A stretch of 64,000 nucleotides of DNA. Source: Burkholderiales bacterium (GTDB lineage Bacteria > Pseudomonadota > Gammaproteobacteria > Burkholderiales > Burkholderiaceae_C). A program made the translations under genes and the position numbers. Numbering within the stretch: the stretch's first letter is position 1; every line of letters begins with the position of its first letter. The DNA lies in contig RXJQ01000020.1 of assembly GCA_003963115.1 (NCBI GenBank), positions 53,433 to 117,432 of the forward strand, in the 5' to 3' direction. The notes beneath the pieces are model-generated. The model worked only from the letters and a program-made list of their open reading frames with translations. It was not told the DNA's origin and searched no databases. Below, piece by piece: positions 45,344 to 54,919 of this stretch.

Positions 45344-46204
45344 TCATGGCATGGCCAGCGTGGACTCGGCCAGCAGCTTGCCGCCTGACTCAGCACGTTC
45401 GCGGTAGCTCACTCGCACAACGCCGCCGGCGAGCACGGTGCCATCGGGCAGGCTCAGTGGGATGCGGGCATGTCGCAGCGCATTGGGCGTATAGACAGCC
45501 ACGCCCGACGCCTTCGCCAGCTCGATGGGGATCCCTACCTTGGGTGTGAAGCTCACCGACAGATCGCCATACACGGACCGGTTGCCATCGCGGTGGATGT
45601 CAAAGGCAATGGCTGGCGGGCTGTTGTCCCCACGGCTGGCGGCAGGCTGCCAGGCCAGCTTGTCCAGCGACACCTTGGACTCTGTGTCGCCATGGCGCAC
45701 GATCACCGGGATCGAGGCCCCCACCAGCGCGCTGAGCACCACGCCCACGCCACCGGCCTTGTCCTGCCCCAATTGCTCGACGCTGTTGCTGCCGCTGGCA
45801 TCGGCCACACGGTCGAACTGCAGATGCGAGCGGTACTCGCCGGGCGCAAGGTCAGCCGGCTTGCGCAGCAAGATGCGCACCGTCTGCGAGCTGCCGGCGG
45901 GAATGGTCACCTGGCGCGGCGAATAACGCAGCATGGCCTCGGCGAACTGCTCGCCAGGCCCCGGCTCGGTGATGACGAGAAACTCGCCCGACTCACCCAT
46001 GCGCCGGTTGACGACACTGATGCGATAGGTCTCGGGCGTCTTGCCCTGGTTGACCAGTTCGACCTGGGCCGAGCGTTGATCGCCCTCGAAGACCACACGG
46101 GTCGGGAACAACATGAGATCGGCCTTGGCGGGAAGAGAGTGCAAGCACAGAAAGCCTGCAATCAGCCACTGGACCCACAGCCAAGGCGAGCGTGATGTAG
46201 ACAT
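45344..46204 (-). CDS. PapD-like periplasmic fimbrial chaperone
   Basis: The 286-residue protein has a signal peptide (cleavage near PAKA) and a PapD-like immunoglobulin fold: LMLFPTRVVFEGDQRSAQVELVNQG, then FRISVVNRRM-like strand and SPRQVTIPAGSSQTVRILLR. It caps pilus subunits by donor-strand complementation before handing them to the usher. It is somewhat longer than FimC because of an extended second domain. It lies between the subunit genes and the usher gene, with 40 bases to the nearest subunit. Confidence 0.9.
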   Translation of the reverse strand: MSTSRSPWLWVQWLIAGFLCLHSLPAKADLMLFPTRVVFEGDQRSAQVELVNQGKTPETYRISVVNRRMGESGEFLVITEPGPGEQFAEAMLRYSPRQVTIPAGSSQTVRILLRKPADLAPGEYRSHLQFDRVADASGSNSVEQLGQDKAGGVGVVLSALVGASIPVIVRHGDTESKVSLDKLAWQPAASRGDNSPPAIAFDIHRDGNRSVYGDLSVSFTPKVGIPIELAKASGVAVYTPNALRHARIPLSLPDGTVLAGGVVRVSYRERAESGGKLLAESTLAMP

Positions 46205-46244
46205 GGCGTACTCCGGTTGAAAGACAAAAGCGAAAAATGAAACG

Positions 46245-46745
46245 TCACTGGTAGTTCACGATCACGGCAAACGTGCCCGTGTAACTGCCCCTTGCTTGCG
46301 ATGCGGCCACGTTCAAGGTGGCACCGATGTTGAACTGCCCGTTCCCGTTCTTCGACAGGATGTTCAAGCCGCTCAGGTTACTGGTGAAGGCTTTGACTGT
46401 CATCGAATGTCCTTTGCCATCGCTCATCGCGACGGTGTTGTCCGCCGGCAGCGTGATGGCATAGGTGGCATTGGCCTTGCCATGCACAGAGAACTGCGCG
46501 GCAGCGGCCAGCCCACCTTGGTCGAGCACGAAAGCCCCACCCGTCTGCGCACGGCTGCCATCAGGGGCAACGGCAACCGTTCCCGCGCTGGTGGCCACGA
46601 AAGTGCCAAAGGACAGATTGCCGGTTGCGTTCAGGTTCTGTGCGGCTGTGGGCAGGCAGCAGGATGCAAGCCGCAGCACGCACAGAATCCGAAGGCAAAG
46701 GCTCACCCATCCTCTGCACTGAACATGCAGAGTGAGGTTCTTCAT
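46245..46745 (-). CDS. DUF4402 domain fimbrial subunit (third)
   Basis: The 166-residue secreted protein carries the DUF4402 pattern: LSFGTFVATSAGTVAVAPDGSR, then FSVHGKANATYAITLPAD and a C-terminal SYTGTFAVIVNYQ strand. The G-x-Y-x-G-x-F-x-V-x-V-x-Y end is the beta-strand characteristic of these pilus-like subunits. The N-terminal leader is long and contains several cysteines. It is the third of three subunit-like genes, with 13 bases to the preceding one. Ribosome site weak. Confidence 0.85.
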   Translation of the reverse strand: MKNLTLHVQCRGWVSLCLRILCVLRLASCCLPTAAQNLNATGNLSFGTFVATSAGTVAVAPDGSRAQTGGAFVLDQGGLAAAAQFSVHGKANATYAITLPADNTVAMSDGKGHSMTVKAFTSNLSGLNILSKNGNGQFNIGATLNVAASQARGSYTGTFAVIVNYQ

Positions 46746-46758
46746 CGTCGATCACGTG

Positions 46759-47184
46759 TCAGTTGAATTCGACCAGCACGCGCACTGTGTCTGTCCCGGC
46801 TGCCTTTGCTGGGCCGATGCGTGAAGGCACGGCCGTGACCGCCGCCGTCATGCCACTGCCTTTCAAGGTGCCATCCCCTGCCTTGCTGCCGAGCATGGTC
46901 GCCGCGTTCACGGCGGGCTCGGCTGCACTCACAGGTTCAGCCATCCTGACCTCTGGCGCGGCCGTCAACGCTGATTCCATGTGAACCAGCACGGTCCCTG
47001 TGGCGCTCACCTCGGGAGGCAAGCTGTTGACCACACTGACCGCAGGACTTGGCGCCAGGATCGTGGCGGAAACGCGGGCTGTCGCGGCACGCGCCTGGAG
47101 CAGCGTCAGCCCCTCCAGCGCAGCCAGACACAGTCCCAGCACGAAGCTGGTGAGGCGGACGGCAATGCGCCCGCCCTGCGTCAT
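46759..47184 (-). CDS. Small secreted subunit-like protein (second)
   Basis: This 141-residue protein has a signal peptide and resembles a reduced DUF4402-like protein: an ARVSATILAPSPAVSV start and a VRVLVEFN last strand, with an Ala-rich middle. The aromatic and glycine residues of the usual last strand are absent, so it may be an adaptor or tip component. ATG 47184 is chosen; a TTG at 47193 gives three more residues. It lies 10 bases after the first subunit gene. Confidence 0.7.
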   Translation of the reverse strand: MTQGGRIAVRLTSFVLGLCLAALEGLTLLQARAATARVSATILAPSPAVSVVNSLPPEVSATGTVLVHMESALTAAPEVRMAEPVSAAEPAVNAATMLGSKAGDGTLKGSGMTAAVTAVPSRIGPAKAAGTDTVRVLVEFN

Positions 47185-47194
47185 GCGAGACAAC

Positions 47195-47737
47195 TCAGTT
47201 GTAGGACACGGTCACGTTGAAGGTGCCGGTGTAGGTACCTGGCACCTGGTTGTTGCCCACAACCAGGGTCGCGCCCACCTTCAGCGAGTCCGTGCCAGCG
47301 CCGGACAAGGTGCCCGTCGTGCCAGGGTTGCTGACGAAGCCGTTGACGGCCATGGTGTGCGATGCACCGTCGCTGATGGTCACGGCACCATCGCTGGGCA
47401 GTGTGATCGCGTAGGTGAAGCCCGCTTCACCGGTCACGCCGAAGACGGCGGCGGCGGGGTTGCCGGCATTGCCGACGGGTTGGGACACGGTGGTCCCGGC
47501 GCCACTGATGGCAACGACGTTGGCCGTGCTGATAGCCACGTTTCCGCCAACTGCACCCACGGCGAGCTTGCCGAAGACCAGATCGGAGGTCTTGGTGATC
47601 GCGATGGGGTTCACGATGGTGGCAGAGGCGTTTGCGGTCGCCGAGCTGCCTTGGGCTGCGTAAGCGCCCACGCCGATCATCGCGACGCCGGATGCAACGG
47701 CAGCGCGAAAGGCCATTTTCTTGAAGGTTGTAGACAT
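47195..47737 (-). CDS. DUF4402 domain fimbrial subunit (first, likely major)
   Basis: The 180-residue secreted protein has a signal peptide and a full DUF4402 domain: ATANASATIVNPIAITKTSDLVFGKLAVG, FTYAITLPSDGAVTIS and the final PGTYTGTFNVTVSYN strand. Being first in the operon, behind a strong AAGAAG ribosome site and a structured leader, it is the likely major pilin. Its two partners downstream and the chaperone and usher genes make a complete export system. Confidence 0.88.
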   Translation of the reverse strand: MSTTFKKMAFRAAVASGVAMIGVGAYAAQGSSATANASATIVNPIAITKTSDLVFGKLAVGAVGGNVAISTANVVAISGAGTTVSQPVGNAGNPAAAVFGVTGEAGFTYAITLPSDGAVTISDGASHTMAVNGFVSNPGTTGTLSGAGTDSLKVGATLVVGNNQVPGTYTGTFNVTVSYN

Positions 47738-47780
47738 GTTGAGCTTCTTTCTCTAAAGGGTTGAACACATGAAACGCCTC

Positions 47781-47893
47781 GGGTCACCCTGCATCCGCCG
47801 TTGCTGGTTTGGCTATCAGAACCCAGCTCGGTCGGAGTGACCCTTGACTTGGCACCCTGTCGCTTTCGGTACAGCTTGATGAAAGCGGCCAGG
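47781..47893 (-). promoter_or_regulatory. Structured leader upstream of the DUF4402 operon
   Basis: Two strong hairpins lie 44 to 156 bases before the first subunit gene. One has arms CGCTTTC (47861-47867) and GAAAGCG (47881-47887) extended by CCTG/CAGG. The other has outer arms GGGTCAC (47781-47787) and GTGACCC (47837-47843) around an inner GCTGGTT/AACCCAGC-type stem. It may be an mRNA leader element or protein-binding DNA; it does not match a riboswitch I know. Confidence 0.4.
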
Positions 47894-48010
47894 TGTCAGC
47901 GTGATTTCGGACACGCTGTGCACAAGTTAACGTCTGCTGTGCAAATCAATGCGAGAAAGTAATGTCCGCAAACCCTCCAATTGCTCATTTATTCCAACTG
48001 AACTCAGAAC

Positions 48011-48604
48011 TCACGTCGCCGGTTGAATCCAATTCAGGTCGGCATCCTCCTGGGGCAGGCGCCACTTGATGGAGCAACCCATGCTCGGTTGCTGCTCGCC
48101 AGGCCCATAGCCATAGTGCGCAACCAGGCGCATCGCGTCGTACAGCTCACGTGGGGTGTCATCGGGCACCGGGTCCTTGCGGCCGGCATCCAGGCGGCCA
48201 CGGTATTGCAGGCGCAGGTCGGCATCAAAACCGAAGAAGTCTGGCGTGCAGACCGCGTCATAGGCCTTCGCGATTTCCTGCGTGTCGTCGTACAGGTAGT
48301 GGAAAGGCAGGTCCCACTCCTTGGCGAAGACCTTCATGTTCGAGAAGCTGTCTTCGGGGTAGGCACGGTCATCGTTGGCATTGATCGCAATGGTGTGCAC
48401 GCCCAGATCGTGAAGTGCCTTGGCATCGCGTATCAGGCGCGGCATCACGGCCTTCACATACGGGCAATGGTTGCAGATGAAGACCACCACCGTGCCCCGC
48501 ATGCCGGAGAGTTGCGAGAGCGTGTGGTAGTGGCTGTCCACGCCTTTGAGGCGGAACATCGGGGCTTTCCAGCCGATATCGGCGATAGGGGTGCTGACGG
48601 CCAT
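48011..48604 (-). CDS. Thioredoxin-family redoxin
   Basis: The 197-residue protein is an AhpC/TSA-redoxin-like thioredoxin-fold protein with the active-site segment FICNHCPYVKAVMPRL (Cys-Asn-His-Cys). It is the same type often found beside bacterial respiratory or carbon-fixation genes and annotated simply as thioredoxin family protein. GGAG precedes the start. It is the next gene downstream of the Calvin operon, separated by 186 bases without an obvious terminator, so it could be a redox partner of the cbb enzymes or independent. Confidence 0.85.
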   Translation of the reverse strand: MAVSTPIADIGWKAPMFRLKGVDSHYHTLSQLSGMRGTVVVFICNHCPYVKAVMPRLIRDAKALHDLGVHTIAINANDDRAYPEDSFSNMKVFAKEWDLPFHYLYDDTQEIAKAYDAVCTPDFFGFDADLRLQYRGRLDAGRKDPVPDDTPRELYDAMRLVAHYGYGPGEQQPSMGCSIKWRLPQEDADLNWIQPAT

Positions 48605-48790
48605 GGTGCGCTCCTTTCAGGCAAGGTCGGACAGGACGAAAACCGGTACAGGTGAGAGGCGAACGGGTATACGGCTCGGCGGCAGCGGCCGAAAGCAGCA
48701 TCCATGGGCCAGAGGAGGCAGATGGGTTGGATGCGTTTTCCGTGATGGAAGCACACCCCGCGCCAGCTGGCAAGAGGCAATCACCCCTTG

Positions 48791-49666
48791 TTACTGCATC
48801 TGCGCTCGGCGAATTTCCATCAAGCGCAGGATCATCGGGGTCAGGATCAGTTGCATTGCCAAATCCATTTTGCCCCCAGGCACGACGATGGTATTGGCGC
48901 GCGACATGAACGAATCACCAATCATCGACAGCAGATAGGGAAAGTCGATGCCGCGCGGGTTCTTGAAGCGGATCACCGTCATGCTCTCGCCCGCGGTGGG
49001 GATGTCACGCGCGATGAAGGGGTTGGAGGTGTCCACCACGGGTACACGCTGGAAGTTGATGTCCGTCTCGGCGAATTGCGGGCAGATGTAGTGCACGTAA
49101 TCGTGCATGCGCCTCAAGATGGTGTCCGCCACGGCCTCCTTCGAGTACCCGCGCGACTTGGTGTCGCGATGGATCTTCTGGATCCACTCCAGATTGATGA
49201 TGGGCACCACGCCGATCTTGAGATCAACATGCGGCGTCAAATCGACCTTGTCGGTTTTCACGCAGCCATGCAGTCCCTCATAGAACAGCAGGTCGGTATC
49301 GACGGGCGTGTCCACCCAGGCCGTGAACGTACCAGGCTCCTGGCCATAGGGCATGGCCTCCGCCTCGTTGTGCAGGTAGTAGCGCGTGCGGCAGCGGCCT
49401 GTTTCACCATAGGCACGGAACTGCTGCTCCAGCTCGCTCCACTCATTGGCATCAGGGCTGAAATGGCTGAAGTTGCGGCTCTCGGCCTCAGCCTGGGCCA
49501 TGGCCAGTTTCATCTCGGAGCGGCTGTAGCGGTGAAAGGCATCGCCTTCGATCACGGCCGCTTTCACGCCCTCTCGGCGGAAGATGTTGTCGAAGGTGGT
49601 CTTGACCGTGGTCGTGCCCGAGCCGCTGGAGCCAGTGACCACGATGATGGGATGGCGCTTGGACAT
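48791..49666 (-). CDS. cbbP: Phosphoribulokinase
   Basis: The 291-residue enzyme is the short bacterial (class I) phosphoribulokinase: P-loop GSSGSGTTTVK near the N-terminus, then VIEGDAFHRYSR and DLLFYEGLHGC. It makes ribulose-1,5-bisphosphate from ribulose-5-phosphate and ATP, the step unique to the Calvin cycle. Class I enzymes are usually octamers activated by NADH. ATG 49666 is chosen because homologues begin S-K-R-H-P-I; the longer frame overlaps cbbF. It is the last gene of the operon, 16 bases after cbbF. Confidence 0.95.
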   Translation of the reverse strand: MSKRHPIIVVTGSSGSGTTTVKTTFDNIFRREGVKAAVIEGDAFHRYSRSEMKLAMAQAEAESRNFSHFSPDANEWSELEQQFRAYGETGRCRTRYYLHNEAEAMPYGQEPGTFTAWVDTPVDTDLLFYEGLHGCVKTDKVDLTPHVDLKIGVVPIINLEWIQKIHRDTKSRGYSKEAVADTILRRMHDYVHYICPQFAETDINFQRVPVVDTSNPFIARDIPTAGESMTVIRFKNPRGIDFPYLLSMIGDSFMSRANTIVVPGGKMDLAMQLILTPMILRLMEIRRAQMQ

Positions 49667-49682
49667 GGGGGGCTGCGCCTTC

Positions 49683-50780
49683 TCAAGCCTGAGGTTGAAC
49701 GAACAGCGAACGCGTCTTGAACAGTTGCCAGGACACGTTCTCATGCGGGTCGGCGTGGTAGCTGACGATGCGGTCGATCTCGTCACGCGAGCCCAGGATC
49801 ACAGGCACACGCTGGTGCAAGGTATCTGGCACCTGCTCCAGCAGGTCGTGGGTGCCGTTGACGGCGCGCCCGCCCGCCTGCTCGACCAGCATGGCCATGG
49901 GCGCGGCCTCATACATCAAGCGCAAACGGCCGGGCTTGCGCGGCTCACGTGTGTCCCGCGGGTACATGAAGACGCCACCGCGCGTCATGATGCGGTGCAC
50001 CTCGGCCACCATGGAGGCCACCCAGCGCATATTGAAGTCCTTCATGCGCGGGCCGCTTTCGCCGGCCACGCACTCGGCAATGTAGCGCTGCACGGGCTTT
50101 TCCCAGAAGCGCTGGTTCGAGGCGTTGATCGCAAACTCTTTGGTATGCGGGGCGATGCGCACGTCTTCCTGCGTGAGCAGCCAGCGTGCGGGCTCGCCAC
50201 CTTGTCCGCCCTGCCCCGTGCGTTTGTCCAGCGTGAACATCAGCACGCCGCGCTTACAGCTCAGCACCATGATGGTGGCCGGGCCATAGAGCACATAGCC
50301 TGCGGCGATCTGCTCGCTGCCCGGTTGCAGGTAGCTGGAATCGGTGGGCAGCATGCCTTGATAAACGTGCGGCAGGACGGAGAAGATGGTGCCGATCGAG
50401 ATGTTGGCCTCGATGTTGGACGAACCATCGAGCGGGTCATACACCACCAGATAGCCACCCTTGCGCGCATGGCGGCGCGACAGCAGATGGCACTCGTGTT
50501 CCTCGCTGGCCCAGCCGGCCACATGCCCACAGTCTTCGAGGTGCTGGCTCATCAACTCGTCGGCCAGCACGTCCAGCTTCTTCTGGGCTTCGCCTTGCGA
50601 GTTCTCGCTGTCGGCCAGGCCATGCGCCCCGGCCAGCACACCCAGGCCCGCCACTTCGCTGATGCGGGCACAGGCATAGGCAATACAGCTGATGGTGTCG
50701 ATCAGCGCCTGGGCTTCCTGGGGCTCTGCATCGCGCAGGTTGTGCGCCAGCGCCTCCTGCAATGTGGGCTTGTCACGCAT
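49683..50780 (-). CDS. cbbF: Class I fructose-1,6-bisphosphatase
   Basis: The 365-residue protein has the class I FBPase motifs [23 protein letters not shown] (metal ligands D-P-L-D-G) and [19 protein letters not shown] near the end. It dephosphorylates fructose-1,6-bisphosphate, and in this context likely also sedoheptulose-1,7-bisphosphate. The start, ATG 50780, overlaps the end of cbbX by 8 bases, which argues for coupled translation. The frame extends into cbbX upstream but is discarded. Confidence 0.95.
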   Translation of the reverse strand: MRDKPTLQEALAHNLRDAEPQEAQALIDTISCIAYACARISEVAGLGVLAGAHGLADSENSQGEAQKKLDVLADELMSQHLEDCGHVAGWASEEHECHLLSRRHARKGGYLVVYDPLDGSSNIEANISIGTIFSVLPHVYQGMLPTDSSYLQPGSEQIAAGYVLYGPATIMVLSCKRGVLMFTLDKRTGQGGQGGEPARWLLTQEDVRIAPHTKEFAINASNQRFWEKPVQRYIAECVAGESGPRMKDFNMRWVASMVAEVHRIMTRGGVFMYPRDTREPRKPGRLRLMYEAAPMAMLVEQAGGRAVNGTHDLLEQVPDTLHQRVPVILGSRDEIDRIVSYHADPHENVSWQLFKTRSLFVQPQA

Positions 50781-51849
50781 GGCTTGCTTCCTGGTTGCTG
50801 GTTGTTTGTTGGCCTGGCACCGCGAACAGCCGGCTGGCACGGATGTCAGAGGCTTCAATGGTGGTGAGCTCGTCGGCACCCAGCACCTTGTCGCGGTCGG
50901 CAAAGAGGCGGCTGGCCTGACGCAGGCGAGCACGGTCCAGGGCATTGCGCACGCTGCGCGCATTGGCGAAATGCGGTTGCTGCAGGCGGCGTTGCAGGTA
51001 GTCTTCGAAGGCCTCTCGCGCACCCGGGCCGAAGCGGTAGTGCTGTTGCTCCAGCATGGCCGTGCCGATGTGCAGCAACTCGTCCACCGAATAGTCCGGG
51101 AAAGACAGATGGTGCGCAATGCGCGATGACATGCCCGGGTTGCTCTGGAAGAAGGTGTCCATGCGGTCGGCATACCCCGCCAGGATCACCACCAGGTCGT
51201 CACGCTGGTTCTCCATCACCTGCAGCAGGATCTCGATGGCTTCCTGCCCATAGTCGCGCTCGTTCTCAGGCCTGTAGAGGTAGTAAGCCTCGTCGATGAA
51301 GAGCACACCGCCCATCGCCTTCTTGAGCACCTCGCGGGTCTTGGGCGCCGTGTGGCCGATGTACTGCCCGACCAGGTCATCGCGCGTCACGGCCACCAGG
51401 TGGCCTTTGCGGATGTAGCCCAGCCGGTGCAGGATCTGCGCCATGCGCATCGCCACCGTGGTCTTGCCCGTGCCCGGGTTGCCGGTGAAGCACATGTGCA
51501 GGCTGGGCGACATGGCACCCCCAGGCGCGCCTGACGGTGCGCCGCCCCCCGAGGGGGGCAGGCCCTCTTGGGAGCGGCCCTGCGATGGCCTGAGCGCCGC
51601 CAGCCCATGCGCCGCACGCAGCTTGTCGATCACCAGCAAGGCCGCGATGTCGCGGATGCGGGACTTGACCGGCACCAGCCCGACCAGGTCACGGTCCAGC
51701 TCATCGAGCACCGACTCCACCTGGCTTTGCGCCAGCACGTCGGCCACCGAGCGCGGCACACGCACCTCCTCGGCCACGGCACTGACCTCAGCCTGGGCGG
51801 CAGGCTCCGCAGGATTGCTGCTGCCGGGGATGCGATAGAGTGGGTTCAT
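50773..51849 (-). CDS. cbbX: RuBisCO activase CbbX, with an internal insertion
   Basis: The 358-residue AAA+ protein has Walker [10 protein letters not shown], Walker [12 protein letters not shown] and the pore and sensor segments of red-type RuBisCO activase; it removes inhibitory sugar phosphates from form IC RuBisCO. Usual length is about 300-320 residues. The excess is a low-complexity stretch at about residues 88-113 ([19 protein letters not shown] and following), between helix [12 protein letters not shown] and [13 protein letters not shown]. The DNA for this insert (51513-51590) resembles the repeat between cbbS and cbbL. The start has AAGGA upstream. Confidence 0.93.
   Translation of the reverse strand: MNPLYRIPGSSNPAEPAAQAEVSAVAEEVRVPRSVADVLAQSQVESVLDELDRDLVGLVPVKSRIRDIAALLVIDKLRAAHGLAALRPSQGRSQEGLPPSGGGAPSGAPGGAMSPSLHMCFTGNPGTGKTTVAMRMAQILHRLGYIRKGHLVAVTRDDLVGQYIGHTAPKTREVLKKAMGGVLFIDEAYYLYRPENERDYGQEAIEILLQVMENQRDDLVVILAGYADRMDTFFQSNPGMSSRIAHHLSFPDYSVDELLHIGTAMLEQQHYRFGPGAREAFEDYLQRRLQQPHFANARSVRNALDRARLRQASRLFADRDKVLGADELTTIEASDIRASRLFAVPGQQTTSNQEASHA
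51513..51590. repeat. GC-rich REP-like repeat, copy inside cbbX
   Basis: The core CCCCCCGAGGGGGG is followed 10 bases later by TTGGGAGCGGCCC. The same order and spacing occurs at 52309-52382 between cbbS and cbbL (CCCCCCGAGGGGG then CTTGGGGCGGCCC). The copy lies in frame in cbbX and encodes the unusual Gly/Pro-rich linker. Confidence 0.6.
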
Positions 51850-51856
51850 GGGGGCC

Positions 51857-52297
51857 TCAGTCCTTGTAACGCTCGCCCTCGGGCCGCTCGGCCGCGTAGG
51901 AGCGCGTGTTGTAGCGCATGTTGCGGCCGGCGCCCTCGGTGCGGTCGAGGTAGAAACCTGGCTCGTTGGCCGGGCGGTTGACGATGAAGCTCATCACCAC
52001 GCTCTCCACGCCGCGCGTGGAATCAAAGGCCAGCAGGCGGATGTAGTGGTTGGGGAAGGCCTGGCGGCAGTCCTTGAGCTCCATCATCACGCCCGCAGGG
52101 TCTTGCAGGTCGAACATGGGATGGCCATGCATGTCCCAGTAGGTGTTGCGCGGGTGTGGGTCATCGGTGTACTCCACGCTCCAGGCATAGCCCTTCTTGA
52201 GGCCATATTCGACCTGCATGAGGATCTCGGCATCGGTCAGGTCAGGCAGGAAGCTGAATTGGCCTTGCGTGAGGCGGCCGGTGGGGTTCGTCATCAT
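51857..52297 (-). CDS. cbbS: RuBisCO small subunit, form IC
   Basis: The 146-residue subunit begins [25 protein letters not shown] and has the extended C-terminal hairpin ([34 protein letters not shown]) typical of red-type small subunits of proteobacteria. It completes the L8S8 hexadecamer with CbbL. AAGGAG lies 8 bases before ATG 52297; a second ATG follows directly. cbbX starts 7 bases downstream. Confidence 0.97.
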   Translation of the reverse strand: MMTNPTGRLTQGQFSFLPDLTDAEILMQVEYGLKKGYAWSVEYTDDPHPRNTYWDMHGHPMFDLQDPAGVMMELKDCRQAFPNHYIRLLAFDSTRGVESVVMSFIVNRPANEPGFYLDRTEGAGRNMRYNTRSYAAERPEGERYKD

Positions 52298-52308
52298 GAT
52301 GAAATCTC

Positions 52309-52382
52309 CTTGCCCCCAAGACGCCTTCGGCGTCGCCCCCCCGAGGGGGAACGTTCGCCTTGGGGCGGCCCGGCGGCGAACA
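52309..52382. repeat. GC-rich REP-like repeat between cbbL and cbbS
   Basis: This intergenic element contains two palindromic parts: ACGCCTTCGGCGT and CCCCCCGAGGGGG, then CTTGGGGCGGCCC. It fills almost the whole 93-base gap between the two subunit genes. It may act as an mRNA stability element or be a mobile repeat; a similar copy lies within cbbX. Confidence 0.6.
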
Positions 52383-52390
52383 ATGTCGCG

Positions 52391-53917
<1,527 letters not shown>

Positions 53918-53934
53918 TCAGATCAGGTAAATTC

Positions 53935-53947
53935 AATAATAGTTATT
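53935..53947. promoter_or_regulatory. Candidate CbbR-binding palindrome between cbbR and cbbL
   Basis: AATAA and TTATT form a perfect inverted repeat around TAG, 21 bases before the cbbR start. LysR-type regulators bind T-N11-A palindromes in such divergent gaps, so this AT-rich element within an otherwise GC-rich sequence is a good candidate for the recognition site. Assignment is by position and symmetry only. Confidence 0.5.
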
Positions 53948-53968
53948 CTTCGATTAAGGAAAACCTGA

Positions 53969-54919
53969 ATGAAGAGCGTGACTTTTCGACAGTTAAGGGT
54001 GTTCACGGAGGTGGCCAAGCACCTGAGCTTCAGCCGCGCGGCCGAGTCCCTGCACCTGACACCGCCTGCCGTGACCATGCAGGTCAAGGAGCTTGAAGGC
54101 CAGATCGGGCTGCCCTTGTTTGAACGCCAGGGGCGCCAAGTCCAGCTCACCATGGTCGGTGAGTACTTTCTCGTCTACGCCAAGCGCCTGCTGTCCACGC
54201 TCAAAGACGCAGAAAACACCATCAGCCGTTTCAAACAGGTGGAAACGGGCGTACTGACCATCGGCATCATCAGCACGGCAGGCTACTTTCTGCCTCAGTT
54301 GCTGGCGCGCTTCAAGGCTGAGCACGAAGGGGTGGATGTGCGTCTGGATGTAACCAGGGACCTCACCAAACTGATCGACAAGCTGCACAGCAACGAGATC
54401 GACATGGCCGTGATGGGGCGCCCACCCAAGGAATACGCCTTGCGCTCGGAGCCCTTCGCCACCCACCCGATGGTGTTCATCTGCCCGCCTGGGCACCCTT
54501 TGCTGAGGGTGGGGCACCCGCCAGTGGATGCGCTGGTGCACTACCCCATCGTGGCGCGCGAACTGGGCTCGGAGGTGCGCCAAGTGCTGGACAATTACCT
54601 GCGCGAACAGCGTCTCGCGCCGCGCATCGCCATGGACATCCCCAGCAACGAGACCGTCAAGGCGGCCGTCATGGCCGGGCTGGGCATTGGCTTTGTGTCA
54701 CTGCATGCGGTGGCATCCGAGCTGCGCAGCGGCCAGCTGCATCTCGTCGAGTTCGAAGGCACGCCCATCCTGCGCAGCTGGAACCTTGTGCACCAGGCGT
54801 CCAAGGTGCTGTCGCCAGCGGCCGAGGCTTTTCGCTATCTGCTACTGGAGCATGGGGATGACCTGATCGCCATGCAAAGCCAGCCCCCAGGTCAAACCCC
54901 AACTCAAGCCTTGGGTTGA
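53969..54919 (+). CDS. cbbR: LysR-family regulator of the Calvin-cycle operon
   Basis: The 316-residue regulator has the N-terminal winged helix-turn-helix (TFRQLRVFTEVAKHLSFSRAAESLHLTPPAVTMQVKELE) and a LysR substrate domain. Sequence style and divergent position next to cbbL identify it as CbbR, which activates the cbb operon in response to metabolites such as phosphoenolpyruvate or NADPH in other species. Its last 16 bases overlap the end of the convergent Ser/Thr kinase gene. Confidence 0.93.
   Translation: MKSVTFRQLRVFTEVAKHLSFSRAAESLHLTPPAVTMQVKELEGQIGLPLFERQGRQVQLTMVGEYFLVYAKRLLSTLKDAENTISRFKQVETGVLTIGIISTAGYFLPQLLARFKAEHEGVDVRLDVTRDLTKLIDKLHSNEIDMAVMGRPPKEYALRSEPFATHPMVFICPPGHPLLRVGHPPVDALVHYPIVARELGSEVRQVLDNYLREQRLAPRIAMDIPSNETVKAAVMAGLGIGFVSLHAVASELRSGQLHLVEFEGTPILRSWNLVHQASKVLSPAAEAFRYLLLEHGDDLIAMQSQPPGQTPTQALG

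Noticed and set aside
47781..47893. c-di-GMP (GEMM) riboswitch upstream of the DUF4402 operon
   Set aside because: A GAAAG and a GGGTGCCAAG-like stretch recall the motif, but GAAAG is base-paired in a longer stem and the conserved core segments are absent.
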